DNA from: Thermobispora bispora DSM 43833
GTDB lineage: Bacteria > Actinomycetota > Actinomycetes > Streptosporangiales > Streptosporangiaceae
DNA length: 64,000 nucleotides
Reading direction: 5' to 3'
Assembly: GCF_000092645.1 (NCBI RefSeq)
Contig: NC_014165.1
Location: 620,001-684,000 of the forward strand
Both the position numbers and the translations under genes were made by a program. The first letter of the stretch is position 1, and every line of letters begins with the position of its first letter. Under the pieces are notes generated by a model that was given only the letters and a program-made list of their open reading frames with translations, ran no database searches and had not been told where the DNA came from. Positions 32,042 to 41,030 of the stretch are shown in pieces.

Positions 32042-32563
32042 GTGGCCGAGCCCAGCGGTATCGACACGCTCGTCGCGGGCGAGCCGGAAGGCTACTCCGC
32101 TGAGGAGTACCCGTCCCACTACACGACCGAGTCCGCTCCCGCCGACGACAGCGCCGTGCGCAAGCCGGTCATCACCGGCGCCTCGTACGGCACCGGCCGC
32201 CGCAAGGAGGCCGTGGCCCGGGTTCGCATCAAGCCGGGCACCGGGCAGTGGACCATCAACGGCCGTTCGCTCGAGTCGTACTTCCCGAACAAGATCCACC
32301 AGCACCTCGTCAACGAGCCGTTCGCCGTGCTCGGTGCCGAGGGGGCTTTCGATGTCTTCGTCCGCGTTCACGGCGGTGGGATCTCCGGCCAGGCCGGTGC
32401 GATCCGGCTGGGCCTGTCCCGCGCCCTCGCCGCGCTGGACACCGAGGTCAACCGTCCGCCGCTGAAGAAGGCCGGCTTCCTCACCCGTGACGCCCGCGTC
32501 GTGGAGCGGAAGAAGTACGGCCTCAAGAAGGCCCGCAAGGCTCCGCAGTACAGCAAGCGGTAA
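32042..32563 (+). CDS. rpsI: 30S ribosomal protein S9
   Basis: S9, whose C-terminal tail touches the P-site tRNA. 173 aa, GTG start with GAGGAG upstream. An acidic N-terminal extension of about 45 residues precedes the core [18 protein letters not shown], as in many actinobacteria. C-terminus ends KAPQYSKR with the essential terminal Arg. One nt separates it from the glmM TTG. Confidence 0.96.
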   Translation: MAEPSGIDTLVAGEPEGYSAEEYPSHYTTESAPADDSAVRKPVITGASYGTGRRKEAVARVRIKPGTGQWTINGRSLESYFPNKIHQHLVNEPFAVLGAEGAFDVFVRVHGGGISGQAGAIRLGLSRALAALDTEVNRPPLKKAGFLTRDARVVERKKYGLKKARKAPQYSKR

Positions 32564-32564
32564 G

Positions 32565-33920
32565 TTGGGGCGCCTGTTCGGCACCGACGGGGTACGAGGG
32601 GTCGCCGGCCGCGATCTCACCGCGGAACTGGCCATGGATCTGGCCGTCGCGGCCGCCAACGTGCTCGGTGATGCCGGGGAGTTGAGCGCCGGTTCCGGGC
32701 GGCGTGGCCGCCCGGTGGCGGTCGTGGGCCGGGACTCGCGGGCCTCGGGGGAGTTCCTCGAGGCGGCCGTGGTCGCCGGCCTCGCGTCGTCCGGCGTGGA
32801 CGTCCTGCGGCTCGGCGTGCTCCCCACCCCCGCGGTCGCGTACCTGACCTCGGCGCTGGGAGCCGACCTCGGGGTCATGCTCTCGGCGTCGCACAACCCC
32901 GCGCCGGATAACGGCATCAAGTTCTTCGCGCGGGGCGGCTTCAAGCTGCCCGACGCGGTCGAGGACGAGATCGAGGCCCGGCTCGGGGAGCGGCGCCCCC
33001 GTGCGGTCGGCGCCGCCGTCGGCCGCATCCGGGAGGCCTACGGCGAGGCGGAGCGGTACGTCTCCCACCTCCTCGACAGCCTCCCGCACCGGCTCGACGG
33101 GTTGCGGATCGTCGTCGACTGCGCGCACGGCGCCGCGCACCTGGTCGCCCCGGAGGCGCTCCGGCGCGCCGGCGCCCAGGTCGAGACCATCGGCGCCTCG
33201 CCCGACGGCCTCAACATCAACGACGGCGTCGGGTCGACCCACCTGGAGACGCTGCAGCGGGCCGTGGTGGAACGCGGTGCCGACCTCGGCGTCGCCTACG
33301 ACGGCGACGCGGACCGGTGCCTCGCGGTCACCGGCGGTGGTGAGCCGGTGGACGGCGACCAGATCTTGGCGATCCTGGCGCTCGCGATGAACGCCGAGGG
33401 CCGGCTCGCCAAGGGCACCGTCGTCGCCACGGTCATGTCCAACCTCGGGCTGAAGATCGCGTTGGAGCGGGCCGGCCTGAAGCTGGTGCAGACCGCCGTC
33501 GGCGACCGGTACGTGCTCGAGGCCATGCAGGCCAACGGCTACAACCTCGGCGGCGAGCAGTCCGGCCACGTGATCATGCTGGACCACGCCACCACCGGGG
33601 ACGGCCTCCTCACCTCGCTCCACCTGCTCGCCCGGGTGGCGGCCTCGGGGAGCTCGCTGACCGAGCTCGCCGCGGTGATGACCAGGCTGCCGCAGGTCCT
33701 CGTCAACGTGCGCGACGTGGACAAGTCGAAGGCGTCGGCCCCCGAGCTGCGCGAGGCGGTCGCCGAGGCCGAGGCGGAGCTGGGGGAGACCGGCCGGGTG
33801 CTGCTCCGGCCGAGCGGGACCGAGCCGATCATCCGGGTGATGGTCGAGGCCGGATCCCAGGAGCACGCCGAGTCGATCGCGCACCGGCTCGCCGAGGTGG
33901 TCCGCAAGGTCTGCGGCTGA
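32565..33920 (+). CDS. glmM: Phosphoglucosamine mutase
   Basis: Converts glucosamine-6-P to glucosamine-1-P for UDP-GlcNAc and peptidoglycan. 451 aa. The TTG at 32565 is chosen because it directly follows the rpsI stop and gives the family N-terminus [11 protein letters not shown]; a longer frame would run back into rpsI. Catalytic phosphoserine is Ser109 in SASHNP; metal loop DGDADR; sugar loop GGEQSGH; phosphate loop RPSGTEP. Translationally coupled to the ribosomal pair; a 17-bp terminator follows. Confidence 0.95.
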   Translation: MGRLFGTDGVRGVAGRDLTAELAMDLAVAAANVLGDAGELSAGSGRRGRPVAVVGRDSRASGEFLEAAVVAGLASSGVDVLRLGVLPTPAVAYLTSALGADLGVMLSASHNPAPDNGIKFFARGGFKLPDAVEDEIEARLGERRPRAVGAAVGRIREAYGEAERYVSHLLDSLPHRLDGLRIVVDCAHGAAHLVAPEALRRAGAQVETIGASPDGLNINDGVGSTHLETLQRAVVERGADLGVAYDGDADRCLAVTGGGEPVDGDQILAILALAMNAEGRLAKGTVVATVMSNLGLKIALERAGLKLVQTAVGDRYVLEAMQANGYNLGGEQSGHVIMLDHATTGDGLLTSLHLLARVAASGSSLTELAAVMTRLPQVLVNVRDVDKSKASAPELREAVAEAEAELGETGRVLLRPSGTEPIIRVMVEAGSQEHAESIAHRLAEVVRKVCG

Positions 33921-34022
33921 CTCCTCGCCGCCGGGCGCGCCGGCGGCGTGTCCCGGTGGCCTCATGGCTGGGCGGGGGGCCGGTGCTCCATCCGGTGGCC
34001 CTTCCGACGATCTGACGTGAAA

Positions 34023-34061
34023 CGCCGAGGGGCGGCCCGGATCCCGGGCCGCCCCTCGGCG
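34023..34061. terminator. Strong bidirectional terminator after glmM
   Basis: Perfect 17-bp stem (34023–34039 with 34045–34061) with a 5-nt loop between convergent glmM and the ABC-transporter operon. Confidence 0.7.
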
Positions 34062-34078
34062 TGTCCGCGGTCACCGCA

Positions 34079-34795
34079 TCAGGCGTCCCCGGTGAGGGAG
34101 AACGCCCTGAGCCGCCGCGCCGCCCACAGCAGCGCCCCGGCCGTCACGATGACCACCGCGGGCAGGGCCAGGCCGAGGGCGACGTCGCTCTTGACGAAGA
34201 CCGACGACGAGATCTGGTCGGCGATCGTGTGGGCCCACTGCTGCACGGAGACCCGCCGCGCGCCGGGCACGCGCGGAGCGATCAGGTTCTCCCAGATGAG
34301 CACGTAGCCCACCCCGATCGTGATCGCGTGGCGCGTGACGATGCCGAGCGCCAGGAAGACCGCCGTGTACACCACGCCGGCCGCGAGGGCGCCGAGCGCG
34401 TAGCCGGCCGTCACGCCGGACTCCATGCCGATGAGCACCCAGGCGGCGGCGACCGTGGGCACCACGGCGAAGGCCACCACGAGCGTGGCCGCGACCGTGA
34501 ACTTGGTGAACGCGATCACTGCCCGGGGGATCGGCTTGGCGAGCAGGTGCACGATCGTGCCGTCCTCGATCTCCGGGGCGATCACCCCGGTCCCGACGAT
34601 CAGCGCGATCAGCGGCACCACCGTGCCGATGGCGAACGACCTCAGCATGTTCACCGCCAGCTGCTCGTCCTGCCCGTTGAGCAGCCGGAGCGCGCCGGCC
34701 ATCAGGAGCAGGAAGACCGGCAGCAGCACCAGCGGCCAGACGCGCTTCCGCCCGAGCATCGCCCGATATGTGATGTTCGCCACTACAGCGTTCAT
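34079..34795 (-). CDS. ABC-2 type transporter permease (second pair)
   Basis: Integral membrane component of an ABC-2 export-type system, 238 aa from ATG 34795. Six hydrophobic segments are visible, starting VWPLVLLPVFLLLMAGAL. The conserved EIEDGTIVHLLAKPI loop typical of ABC-2 permeases lies at about 75–90. Last gene of a five-cistron operon, paired with the ATPase at 35178–36131. Its ATG overlaps the stop of the preceding small frame (ATGA), with GGAG nine nt upstream. Substrate unknown. Confidence 0.88.
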   Translation of the reverse strand: MNAVVANITYRAMLGRKRVWPLVLLPVFLLLMAGALRLLNGQDEQLAVNMLRSFAIGTVVPLIALIVGTGVIAPEIEDGTIVHLLAKPIPRAVIAFTKFTVAATLVVAFAVVPTVAAAWVLIGMESGVTAGYALGALAAGVVYTAVFLALGIVTRHAITIGVGYVLIWENLIAPRVPGARRVSVQQWAHTIADQISSSVFVKSDVALGLALPAVVIVTAGALLWAARRLRAFSLTGDA

Positions 34796-35178
34796 TCGCC
34801 TCGCTCCGCACGGCTGGTGATCGTCGGCCGCCTCCCGCCCGCTCCGGAGGCGGCCAGGGTCAGGTGGGGTCCCGCGGACGCCGCGGGACCGGGGTGAGAT
34901 GCCACGGCGGGCACCCGAGCGCGCGCGGGCCGGACGCCCCGGCCGTGGCGCCCCGGCCGGCCGCGCGCCGCCCGCCCGTCGTACGCCCGCCCTCGGCCGC
35001 GGGACGCCGGGCCGCACGACCCCGCCCCCGGCTGCCCGCCCATGGGGAGCCGCCCGAGGTGACGGCTGAGCGGGAGCTCACTCCCGCGAGGGCTCAGCGG
35101 GCCGGCTCCCGGCGGGCGGCTCATCGGGTCCCGTCCGAGGGGACGGCTGAGCGGAAGCTCTCCCCGGCGAGGGCTCAT
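34792..35178 (-). CDS. Small Arg/Pro/Gly-rich open frame coupled between ATPase and permease
   Basis: 128-codon frame with no recognised domain. Support: its ATG at 35178 overlaps the ATPase stop (TGATG) and has GGGGAG at 6–7 nt; its stop overlaps the permease start (ATGA). It therefore fills the whole gap in frame. The product is basic, with a duplicated segment of about 27 residues (SPRRGELPLSRPLGR and SPRGSELPLSRHLGR). Against: low complexity, and A or T at about 15 % of third positions by hand count, more than neighbouring genes. It may be a real small protein, or a spacer that keeps translation running into the permease. Confidence 0.4.
   Translation of the reverse strand: MSPRRGELPLSRPLGRDPMSRPPGAGPLSPRGSELPLSRHLGRLPMGGQPGAGSCGPASRGRGRAYDGRAARGRPGRHGRGVRPARARVPAVASHPGPAASAGPHLTLAASGAGGRRPTITSRAERGE
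35054..35096 (-). repeat. 43-bp imperfect direct repeat, copy A
   Basis: Matches 35135–35177 at most positions and encodes the duplicated GELPLSR segment of the small coupled frame. Distance 81 bp, a multiple of three. Confidence 0.7.
35135..35177 (-). repeat. 43-bp imperfect direct repeat, copy B
   Basis: Second copy of the repeat at 35054–35096, located at the very start of the small coupled frame and just downstream of the ATPase stop. Confidence 0.7.
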
Positions 35179-36131
35179 CAAGAGCTCCCCGAGGTCAGAT
35201 AGGCGAAGACGCTCTCCAGGTCCTCGTCGGCGGGGGAGACCTGCCACAGCCGTACGCCGAGGTCGCGGGCGACCTTGGGCAGCAGCGCGGTGAACCGGGA
35301 GAAGTCGGCCGTCTGCACCTCGAGGCCGTCGGCGGTCACGGAGACCGCGGTCGAGGACGCGTCCCGGATGAGCGCGGCCGCGAGCAGCCGGTCGTCGCTG
35401 GACCGGACGCGGAAGAGGTGCGGCCGGTCGGTCATCCGCCGGCGGATCTCCCGGTGGTCGCCGGAGGCGGCGTGCCGCCCGGCGACGACCACCTCGATCT
35501 GCTGGGCGACCCGCTCGACCTCCTCGAGGATGTGCGAGCTGAACAGGACGGTCCGGCCCTCCTCGCCCATGCGGCGGATGAGCTCCATCAGGTGGAGCCG
35601 CTGGCGGGGGTCCATGCCGTTGAACGGCTCGTCGAGGAGGAGCACCTGCGGGTCGTGGACGAGCGCGGCCGCCACCTTGATCCGCTGCCGCATGCCCTTG
35701 GAGTACGTCTCGATCCGGCGGTCCGCCGCGCCGGTCATCTCGACGAGCTCGATGGCCCGGTGGGCGGCCCCGGCCGGGTCGGGCAGGCGGTGCAGCCGGG
35801 CGGCGGAGAGCACGAACTCCCAGCCGGTGAGGAAGCCGTAGACCGCCTCCTTCTCCTGGACCAGCCCGATCCGCCGGTAGACCTCGTGGTTGCGCCAGAT
35901 GGGCTCCCCGCCCAGGGTGACCGTGCCGGTCGACGGGGCGAGGAAGCCCGCCATCATGTGGACCAGCGTGGACTTGCCGGCGCCGTTGGGGCCGAGCAGC
36001 CCGGTGACCCCGGGCCCGATCGTCATGGTGACGTCGTTGACCGCCACCACGTTGCCGTACCAGCGGGAGACGTTGGTGAGCTGGATGACGTTCTGGCCGG
36101 TCACGGTGGCCGGGGGCGTGGTCACGGTCAT
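35178..36131 (-). CDS. ABC transporter ATP-binding protein (second pair)
   Basis: Cytoplasmic ATPase of an ABC-2 exporter, 317 aa. Walker A GPNGAGKST near residues 45–53, Q-loop VQEKEAVYGFLT, signature YSKGMRQR, Walker B VLLLDEPFNGMDP, H-loop SSH. About 80 extra C-terminal residues form the usual DUF4162-like tail. The ATG at 36131 overlaps the upstream permease stop by 4 nt. Serves the permease at 34079–34795. Confidence 0.93.
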   Translation of the reverse strand: MTVTTPPATVTGQNVIQLTNVSRWYGNVVAVNDVTMTIGPGVTGLLGPNGAGKSTLVHMMAGFLAPSTGTVTLGGEPIWRNHEVYRRIGLVQEKEAVYGFLTGWEFVLSAARLHRLPDPAGAAHRAIELVEMTGAADRRIETYSKGMRQRIKVAAALVHDPQVLLLDEPFNGMDPRQRLHLMELIRRMGEEGRTVLFSSHILEEVERVAQQIEVVVAGRHAASGDHREIRRRMTDRPHLFRVRSSDDRLLAAALIRDASSTAVSVTADGLEVQTADFSRFTALLPKVARDLGVRLWQVSPADEDLESVFAYLTSGSS

Positions 36132-36991
36132 GAGGAGACCACCTTCCGGTAACGCAGGACGAGGGCGGCCCAGGCGACGGCGACCACGGCGATCGTGATC
36201 AGCGCGGCCCACGGCCCGGCCGGGTAGCCGCTTCCCACCGGGTCCGCGCCGAACAGGGTCACCTGGACGGCGTCGACGAGGAAGAACGGGTTGGCCATCG
36301 ACACCCACTCGGCCGCGGTGCGCTCACCGATCTCGCGCAGCAGCCCGGAGGCCACGCCGGAGGCGCCGGCGGTGAAGAGGTAGAAGCCGATCACGGTGGC
36401 GACGCCGAGCCCGCGGCGCGGGGTCACCGAGGCGAGCGCCAGCCCGATCGAGGCGAGGACCACCGCGAAGACCAGCGCGCCGGCGAGCGCGCCGAGGTAC
36501 TCGCCGACCTGCGGTCTGCCGGGGAGGTCCGCGAGCGCCTCACCGAGGAAGAGCAGGGTGATGGGCGCGGCGAAGAGCAGGAACATCGCGGCGGTGAGCG
36601 CCGCGACCTTGGCCGCCACGTACCCGGGGACGGTGAGCGGGCGGGACAGGTAGAGCGGCAGGATCCGGTACCGCAGGTCCGGGGCGACGAGGTACGGCGC
36701 CTGCGCCGCGAGGAAGATCGCCGCGACCGTCTGCAGCACCACCGTGTATTGGGAGAAGGGGACCATCCGCTCCTGGAACTGGATGGTGAACGCCATGATC
36801 GCCGCGGCGGGCAGCACCATGATCCCGAAGAGCGACCAGGGGACGATCTTCGCGCGTGCGGTGCGGCCGAGGCCGAAGGCGCCACGGAGGCTGTGCACGC
36901 CGAGGACGACCAGGGAGGCCGTCGTGCTCAGCCGGGCGCCCTCGTAGCGCCGGTAGCCGAGGTCGTGGATGACGGCGGCCGGCTCGGACAT
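36128..36991 (-). CDS. ABC-2 type transporter permease (first pair)
   Basis: Membrane subunit, 287 aa, six hydrophobic segments (for example IVPWSLFGIMVLPAAAIMAF and GALVFAVVLASIGLALAS). The ATG at 36991 overlaps the ATPase stop by one base (TGATG). Fits ABC-2 permeases of actinobacterial operons that carry two ATPase–permease pairs. Substrate not identifiable. Confidence 0.88.
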   Translation of the reverse strand: MSEPAAVIHDLGYRRYEGARLSTTASLVVLGVHSLRGAFGLGRTARAKIVPWSLFGIMVLPAAAIMAFTIQFQERMVPFSQYTVVLQTVAAIFLAAQAPYLVAPDLRYRILPLYLSRPLTVPGYVAAKVAALTAAMFLLFAAPITLLFLGEALADLPGRPQVGEYLGALAGALVFAVVLASIGLALASVTPRRGLGVATVIGFYLFTAGASGVASGLLREIGERTAAEWVSMANPFFLVDAVQVTLFGADPVGSGYPAGPWAALITIAVVAVAWAALVLRYRKVVSS

Positions 36992-37917
36992 CACGCCACC
37001 TCCTTCGTGAAGATGTCCTCGATGCGGCCGCGCCGCTGCTCCAGCCGGATCAGCCGCAGGTCGAGGTCGCAGACCGCGTCCCGGACCGCGTCGAAGGTCC
37101 GCCCCGGATCGTCCGCGGAGACCTGGACGGCGAGGACCCGGCCGTCCACGGTGACCGCCTCCCCGGCCTCGGCGAGCCGCGCGGCGAGGGCCTGCGCCCC
37201 TTCCTCCACCTCGACCGCGACCACGCTGGTCGCCTGGGTGAAGTCGCGGAGCGCCGAGGAGCGCAGCAGCCGCCCGCCGTCGATGACGATCACGTGGTCG
37301 CAGATCCGCTCCAGTTCCCCGAGCAGGTGCGAGGTGACGAGCACGCTGATGCCGAACTCGGAGCCGATCCGCCGGATCAGCGTGAGCATCTCGTCGCGGC
37401 CCCGGGGGTCGAGGCCGTTGGTGGGCTCGTCGAGGAAGACCAGCCGGGGGTCGTGCACCAGCGCCTGGGCGAGCTTCACCCGCTGGCGCATGCCGGTGGA
37501 GTACTCCCCGATGGCCCGGTACCGCTCCTCGTGCAGCCCGACGTGCCGGAGGGTGTCGGCGGCGCGCTCCCGGGCCGCCGCGTACGGCAGGCCGGACATG
37601 CGGGCCATGTGCACGACGAACTCCGTGGCCGACACGTCCGGCGGCAGGCAGTCGTGCTCGGGCATGTAGCCCACCACCTGCCGGATCCGCGGGCCCTGGG
37701 TAGCCGTGTCCATGCCGAGCACACTCGCCCGGCCGGAGGTCGGGCGGACCAGGCCGAGAAGGATCTTGATGAGCGTGGACTTCCCGGCCCCGTTCGCCCC
37801 GACGAGGCCGACCACTCCGGGGGGAGCCGAGACGGTGAGGCCGGACAGGGCGGTGACCTTGGGGTAGCGCTTGGTCAGCCCGTCGGTCTCGAAGATCGGG
37901 GGCTCGCTGCGTGCCAT
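36991..37917 (-). CDS. ABC transporter ATP-binding protein (first pair)
   Basis: 308 aa from ATG 37917. Walker A GANGAGKST, Q-loop YMPEHDCLPPDV, signature YSTGMRQR, Walker B LVFLDEPTNGLDP and H-loop TSH are all intact. First cistron of the operon ATPase–permease–ATPase–small frame–permease. A GTG nine nt upstream is an alternative start. Confidence 0.92.
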   Translation of the reverse strand: MARSEPPIFETDGLTKRYPKVTALSGLTVSAPPGVVGLVGANGAGKSTLIKILLGLVRPTSGRASVLGMDTATQGPRIRQVVGYMPEHDCLPPDVSATEFVVHMARMSGLPYAAARERAADTLRHVGLHEERYRAIGEYSTGMRQRVKLAQALVHDPRLVFLDEPTNGLDPRGRDEMLTLIRRIGSEFGISVLVTSHLLGELERICDHVIVIDGGRLLRSSALRDFTQATSVVAVEVEEGAQALAARLAEAGEAVTVDGRVLAVQVSADDPGRTFDAVRDAVCDLDLRLIRLEQRRGRIEDIFTKEVA

Positions 37918-37989
37918 GAGCCGCACCCTACCGGCCCGTAACCCGGCGCGGTCTCCTCCACCGGCAGGAGGTCGGGGTCGGACCAGGGG

Positions 37990-38023
37990 ATGCCCGGATT
38001 CGACCCTGGTATGACCCGGGCAT
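37990..38023 (-). terminator. Hairpin between coaA and the ABC operon
   Basis: 8-bp perfect stem (37990–37997 with 38016–38023) in the 117-nt gap downstream of coaA. No T run on the minus strand, so its strength is uncertain. Confidence 0.35.
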
Positions 38024-38034
38024 GCCCCGGAGGC

Positions 38035-38979
38035 TCAGGTACGGCGGAGCCGTACCCGCCGGACGGTGTGGTCGGGCCCCTTCATCAGCACCAGGTCGGC
38101 GCGGGCGCGGGTGGGGGCGATGTTCTCGATGAGGTTGCGCTCGTTGATCTCCCGCCAGACCTTCTCGGCGAACTTCGTCGCCTCCTCGTAGGAGAGGTCG
38201 GCGATGTGCCGGAAGTACGACTTCGGGTCGGAGAACGCGGTGCGGCGGAGCTTGTGGAACCGCTCGATGTACCAGCGGCGGATGTCCTCCACCCGGGCGT
38301 CCACATAGATCGAGAAGTCGAAGAAGTCGCAGACCGCGAGCGTGGTCGGCCCCGCGGGCTGGAGCACGTTGAGGCCCTCGATGATGAGGATGTCCGGCCG
38401 GCGCACCACCTGCACGGCCCCCGGCACGATGTCGTACTCCAGGTGGCTGTAGACCGGGACCTCCATGTAGGGGACGCCCGCCTTCACGTTCGCCACGAAG
38501 CGGACCAGCGCCCGCCGGTCGTAGCTCTCCGGGAACCCCTTCCGGTGCATGAGCCCGCGCTCTTCGAGCACCTTGTTCGGGTAGAGGAAGCTGTCCGTGG
38601 TGACCAGCTCCACCCGCGGGTGCTCCGGCCAGCGCGCGAGCAGCGTGTGCAGCAGGCGCGCCGTGGTCGACTTGCCCACCGCCACGCTCCCGGCGATGCC
38701 GAGCACGTACGGCACGGGCTGGGCCTTCTCCCCGAGGAAGGCGCCGACCGCGGCGTTCCGTTGCCGGGAGCCGGTGAAGTGGAGGTTGAGCAGCCGGGTG
38801 AGCGGAAGGTAGATGTCGGTGACCTCGGTGAGGTCGATCGGGTCCTCGACGCCGCGGAGCTCCTCGAGCTCCTCCTCGGTCAGGGTCAGCGGCGTGTTCT
38901 TGCGCAGCCGCCGCCACTGTTCGCGGTCGAGTTCCACATATGCGTCGCCTTGCGCCACATCGGCCAGCGTACTCACCAC
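38035..38979 (-). CDS. coaA: Pantothenate kinase, type I
   Basis: First committed step of coenzyme A synthesis (pantothenate to 4'-phosphopantothenate). 314 aa from GTG 38979 (tandem GTGs at 38979/38976; a GTG at 39012 is also in frame). P-loop [12 protein letters not shown], pantothenate-site segments [15 protein letters not shown] and [10 protein letters not shown], and the C-terminal [14 protein letters not shown] are conserved. Divergent from acpS, which uses CoA as substrate. Confidence 0.93.
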   Translation of the reverse strand: MVSTLADVAQGDAYVELDREQWRRLRKNTPLTLTEEELEELRGVEDPIDLTEVTDIYLPLTRLLNLHFTGSRQRNAAVGAFLGEKAQPVPYVLGIAGSVAVGKSTTARLLHTLLARWPEHPRVELVTTDSFLYPNKVLEERGLMHRKGFPESYDRRALVRFVANVKAGVPYMEVPVYSHLEYDIVPGAVQVVRRPDILIIEGLNVLQPAGPTTLAVCDFFDFSIYVDARVEDIRRWYIERFHKLRRTAFSDPKSYFRHIADLSYEEATKFAEKVWREINERNLIENIAPTRARADLVLMKGPDHTVRRVRLRRT

Positions 38980-39062
38980 GATCCGGTGGCCCCGGGCGGG
39001 GTCGCCGTGCACAGCCTGTGGATGAAAATCGATGGATTACCCGGCCGCCGGAGCGGGAACAC

Positions 39063-39068
39063 TAAGCT
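39063..39068 (+). promoter_or_regulatory. -10 box of acpS, leaderless type
   Basis: TAAGCT ends exactly 7 nt before the acpS GTG, and there is no Shine-Dalgarno sequence, so transcription probably begins at the start codon. The -35 is weak (TTACCC at 39037, 20 nt away). Confidence 0.45.
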
Positions 39069-39075
39069 CCCTGGT

Positions 39076-39435
39076 GTGATCATCGGCATCGGCGTCGACC
39101 TGGTCGACGTGGCACGGCTCCGGCGGTCGCTCGAGCGGACCCCCGGGCTGCGCCGCCGGCTGTTCACCGAAGCCGAGGCCGACCTGCCGGTGGAGTCGCT
39201 CGCCGCCCGGTTCGCCGCCAAGGAGGCGGTGGCCAAGGCGCTCGGCGCGCCGCCCGGGCTGCGCCACCGCGACGCCGAGGTCGTCACGGGCGCCCACGGC
39301 AGGCCCGTCCTCCGGGTCACCGGCCGGGCCGCCGAGGTGGCGCGCGAGCTCGGGGTGGACCGGTGGCACCTGTCCCTCGCCCACGACGGCGGGCTGGCGA
39401 TCGCCTACGTGATCGCCGAGTCGGCCGAAAGGTGA
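39076..39435 (+). CDS. acpS: Holo-[acyl-carrier-protein] synthase
   Basis: Transfers phosphopantetheine from CoA to acyl carrier proteins. 119 aa from GTG 39076. Magnesium ligand Asp8 in GIGVDLVD and the [12 protein letters not shown] helix with its Glu are present, with the C-terminal [16 protein letters not shown]. Next to nnr and alr, as in many actinobacteria. Confidence 0.95.
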   Translation: MIIGIGVDLVDVARLRRSLERTPGLRRRLFTEAEADLPVESLAARFAAKEAVAKALGAPPGLRHRDAEVVTGAHGRPVLRVTGRAAEVARELGVDRWHLSLAHDGGLAIAYVIAESAER

Positions 39436-39458
39436 TCGATTTCGCGGCCCCGGGCGGC

Positions 39459-39464
39459 TACCGT
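39459..39464 (+). promoter_or_regulatory. -10 box of nnr, leaderless type
   Basis: TACCGT is followed by exactly 7 nt and the ATG at 39472; no ribosome binding site. Same arrangement as at acpS and tsaB. Confidence 0.45.
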
Positions 39465-39471
39465 CGGACCC

Positions 39472-40965
39472 ATGCGGACCGCGTACACCTCCGACCAGAT
39501 CCGGGCCGCGGAAGCGGCGCTGATGGCGCGGCTGCCCGAGGGCACGCTCATGGCGCGGGCGGCCGCGGGGCTCGCCTCGGTCTGCGCCGGGATGCTCACC
39601 GCCTCGGCCGGCAAGGTCTACGGCTCCCGCGTCACGCTGCTCATCGGCAGCGGGGACAACGGCGGGGACGCCCTGTACGCCGGGGCCCGGCTCGCCCGGC
39701 GGGGCGCCCGGGTGGTGGCCGTGCTCGCCGGATCCCGCGCACACCCCGGCGGCCGGGCCGCGCTGCTCGGGGCCGGCGGCCGGGTGGTGGCGTACGAGGA
39801 GGCGCTGGCGCGCGATCTGATCATCGAGGCCGACCTCGTCGTCGACGGCCTGGTCGGCATCGGCGGCGCCGGGGCGCTGCGCGAGCCGTACGCGACGCTC
39901 GCCCGGCTCTGCGCCGACGCCCACCGCGTCGTCGCGGTGGACGTGCCGAGCGGGGTGGACGCCAGCAGCGGGCGGGTGGACGGGCCGGCGGTGCGCGCGC
40001 ACGTGACCGTCACCTTCGGCGCGTACAAGAACGGCCTGCTGATCGACCCGGGGGCCTCCCACGCCGGGCGGGTGGAGCTGGTCGACATCGGGCTCGGGCC
40101 GTACCTGCCCGATCCGGACGTGGTCGCGCTCACCGGCCCGGACGTCGCCGACCTGCTGCCCCGGCCGATCGAGGAGACCGACAAGTACCGGCGGGGCGTG
40201 GTCGGGATCGTGGCGGGGAGCGACCGCTTCACCGGGGCCGCCGTGCTCTGCGTGGCCGGGGCGCTCCGCGCCGGGGTGGGCATGGTCCGCTTCGCGAGCA
40301 CGGCCGAGCCGGTCCGGTACGTCCGCACCCGGTGGCCCGAGGCGGTGACGACCGTTCTCGACGGCACGGAGCCGGACCCGGTCGGGAAGATCGGGCGCGT
40401 CCAGGCGTGGGTGCTCGGGCCCGGCATGGGGACGGACGAGCGGGCGCACGCCCTCGCCCGGGCCGTGCTCGCCACCGACGAGCCGGTGATCGTGGACGCC
40501 GACGGCGTGACGCTCGCCGCGCGGGACCCCTCCCTGCTCCGCCGGTCCGCCCCGACCGTGATCACACCGCACGCCGGGGAGCTCTCCCGCCTGCTGGGCG
40601 TGCCGCGCGACCGGATCGAGGCCCGGAAGCTGGAGCACGCCCGGCGGGCCGCGGCCGAGCTCGGGGTCACCGTGCTGCTCAAGGGGATGACCACGCTGGT
40701 GGCCGAGGAGGACCGGCCGGTCCGGGTGAACACCACCGGCACGCCGTGGCTCGCCACCGGCGGCACCGGCGACGTGCTCTCCGGGATCATCGGGGCGCTG
40801 CTCTCCGCCGGTCTGCCCGGGTACGAGGCCGCCTCCTGCGGGGCCTACCTCCACGGCCGCGCCGCGCTGCTCGCCGTCCACGGCGGTGCCGAGGCCGGCG
40901 CCGAAGGCCCGATCGCCGCGCTCGATGTGGCCGAGGCGCTGCCCGAGGCGATCCGTACCCTGTAA
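39472..40965 (+). CDS. nnr: Bifunctional NAD(P)H-hydrate epimerase / ADP-dependent dehydratase
   Basis: Repairs damaged NADHX/NADPHX. 497 aa: YjeF-type epimerase domain about 1–210 (IGSGDNGGDALYAGARLARRG, VDVPSGVDASSG) and ribokinase-like dehydratase domain about 220–490 with KYRRGVVGIVAGSDRFTGAA and the catalytic GTGDVLSGIIGAL. Fused form is normal for bacteria. Begins 36 nt after acpS. Confidence 0.95.
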   Translation: MRTAYTSDQIRAAEAALMARLPEGTLMARAAAGLASVCAGMLTASAGKVYGSRVTLLIGSGDNGGDALYAGARLARRGARVVAVLAGSRAHPGGRAALLGAGGRVVAYEEALARDLIIEADLVVDGLVGIGGAGALREPYATLARLCADAHRVVAVDVPSGVDASSGRVDGPAVRAHVTVTFGAYKNGLLIDPGASHAGRVELVDIGLGPYLPDPDVVALTGPDVADLLPRPIEETDKYRRGVVGIVAGSDRFTGAAVLCVAGALRAGVGMVRFASTAEPVRYVRTRWPEAVTTVLDGTEPDPVGKIGRVQAWVLGPGMGTDERAHALARAVLATDEPVIVDADGVTLAARDPSLLRRSAPTVITPHAGELSRLLGVPRDRIEARKLEHARRAAAELGVTVLLKGMTTLVAEEDRPVRVNTTGTPWLATGGTGDVLSGIIGALLSAGLPGYEAASCGAYLHGRAALLAVHGGAEAGAEGPIAALDVAEALPEAIRTL

Positions 40966-41030
40966 ACACCTGCGCCGATCCGGGCATACGGATGGCGCCG
41001 GTCATGCGCGGCAACTGACACACTGGTTGG

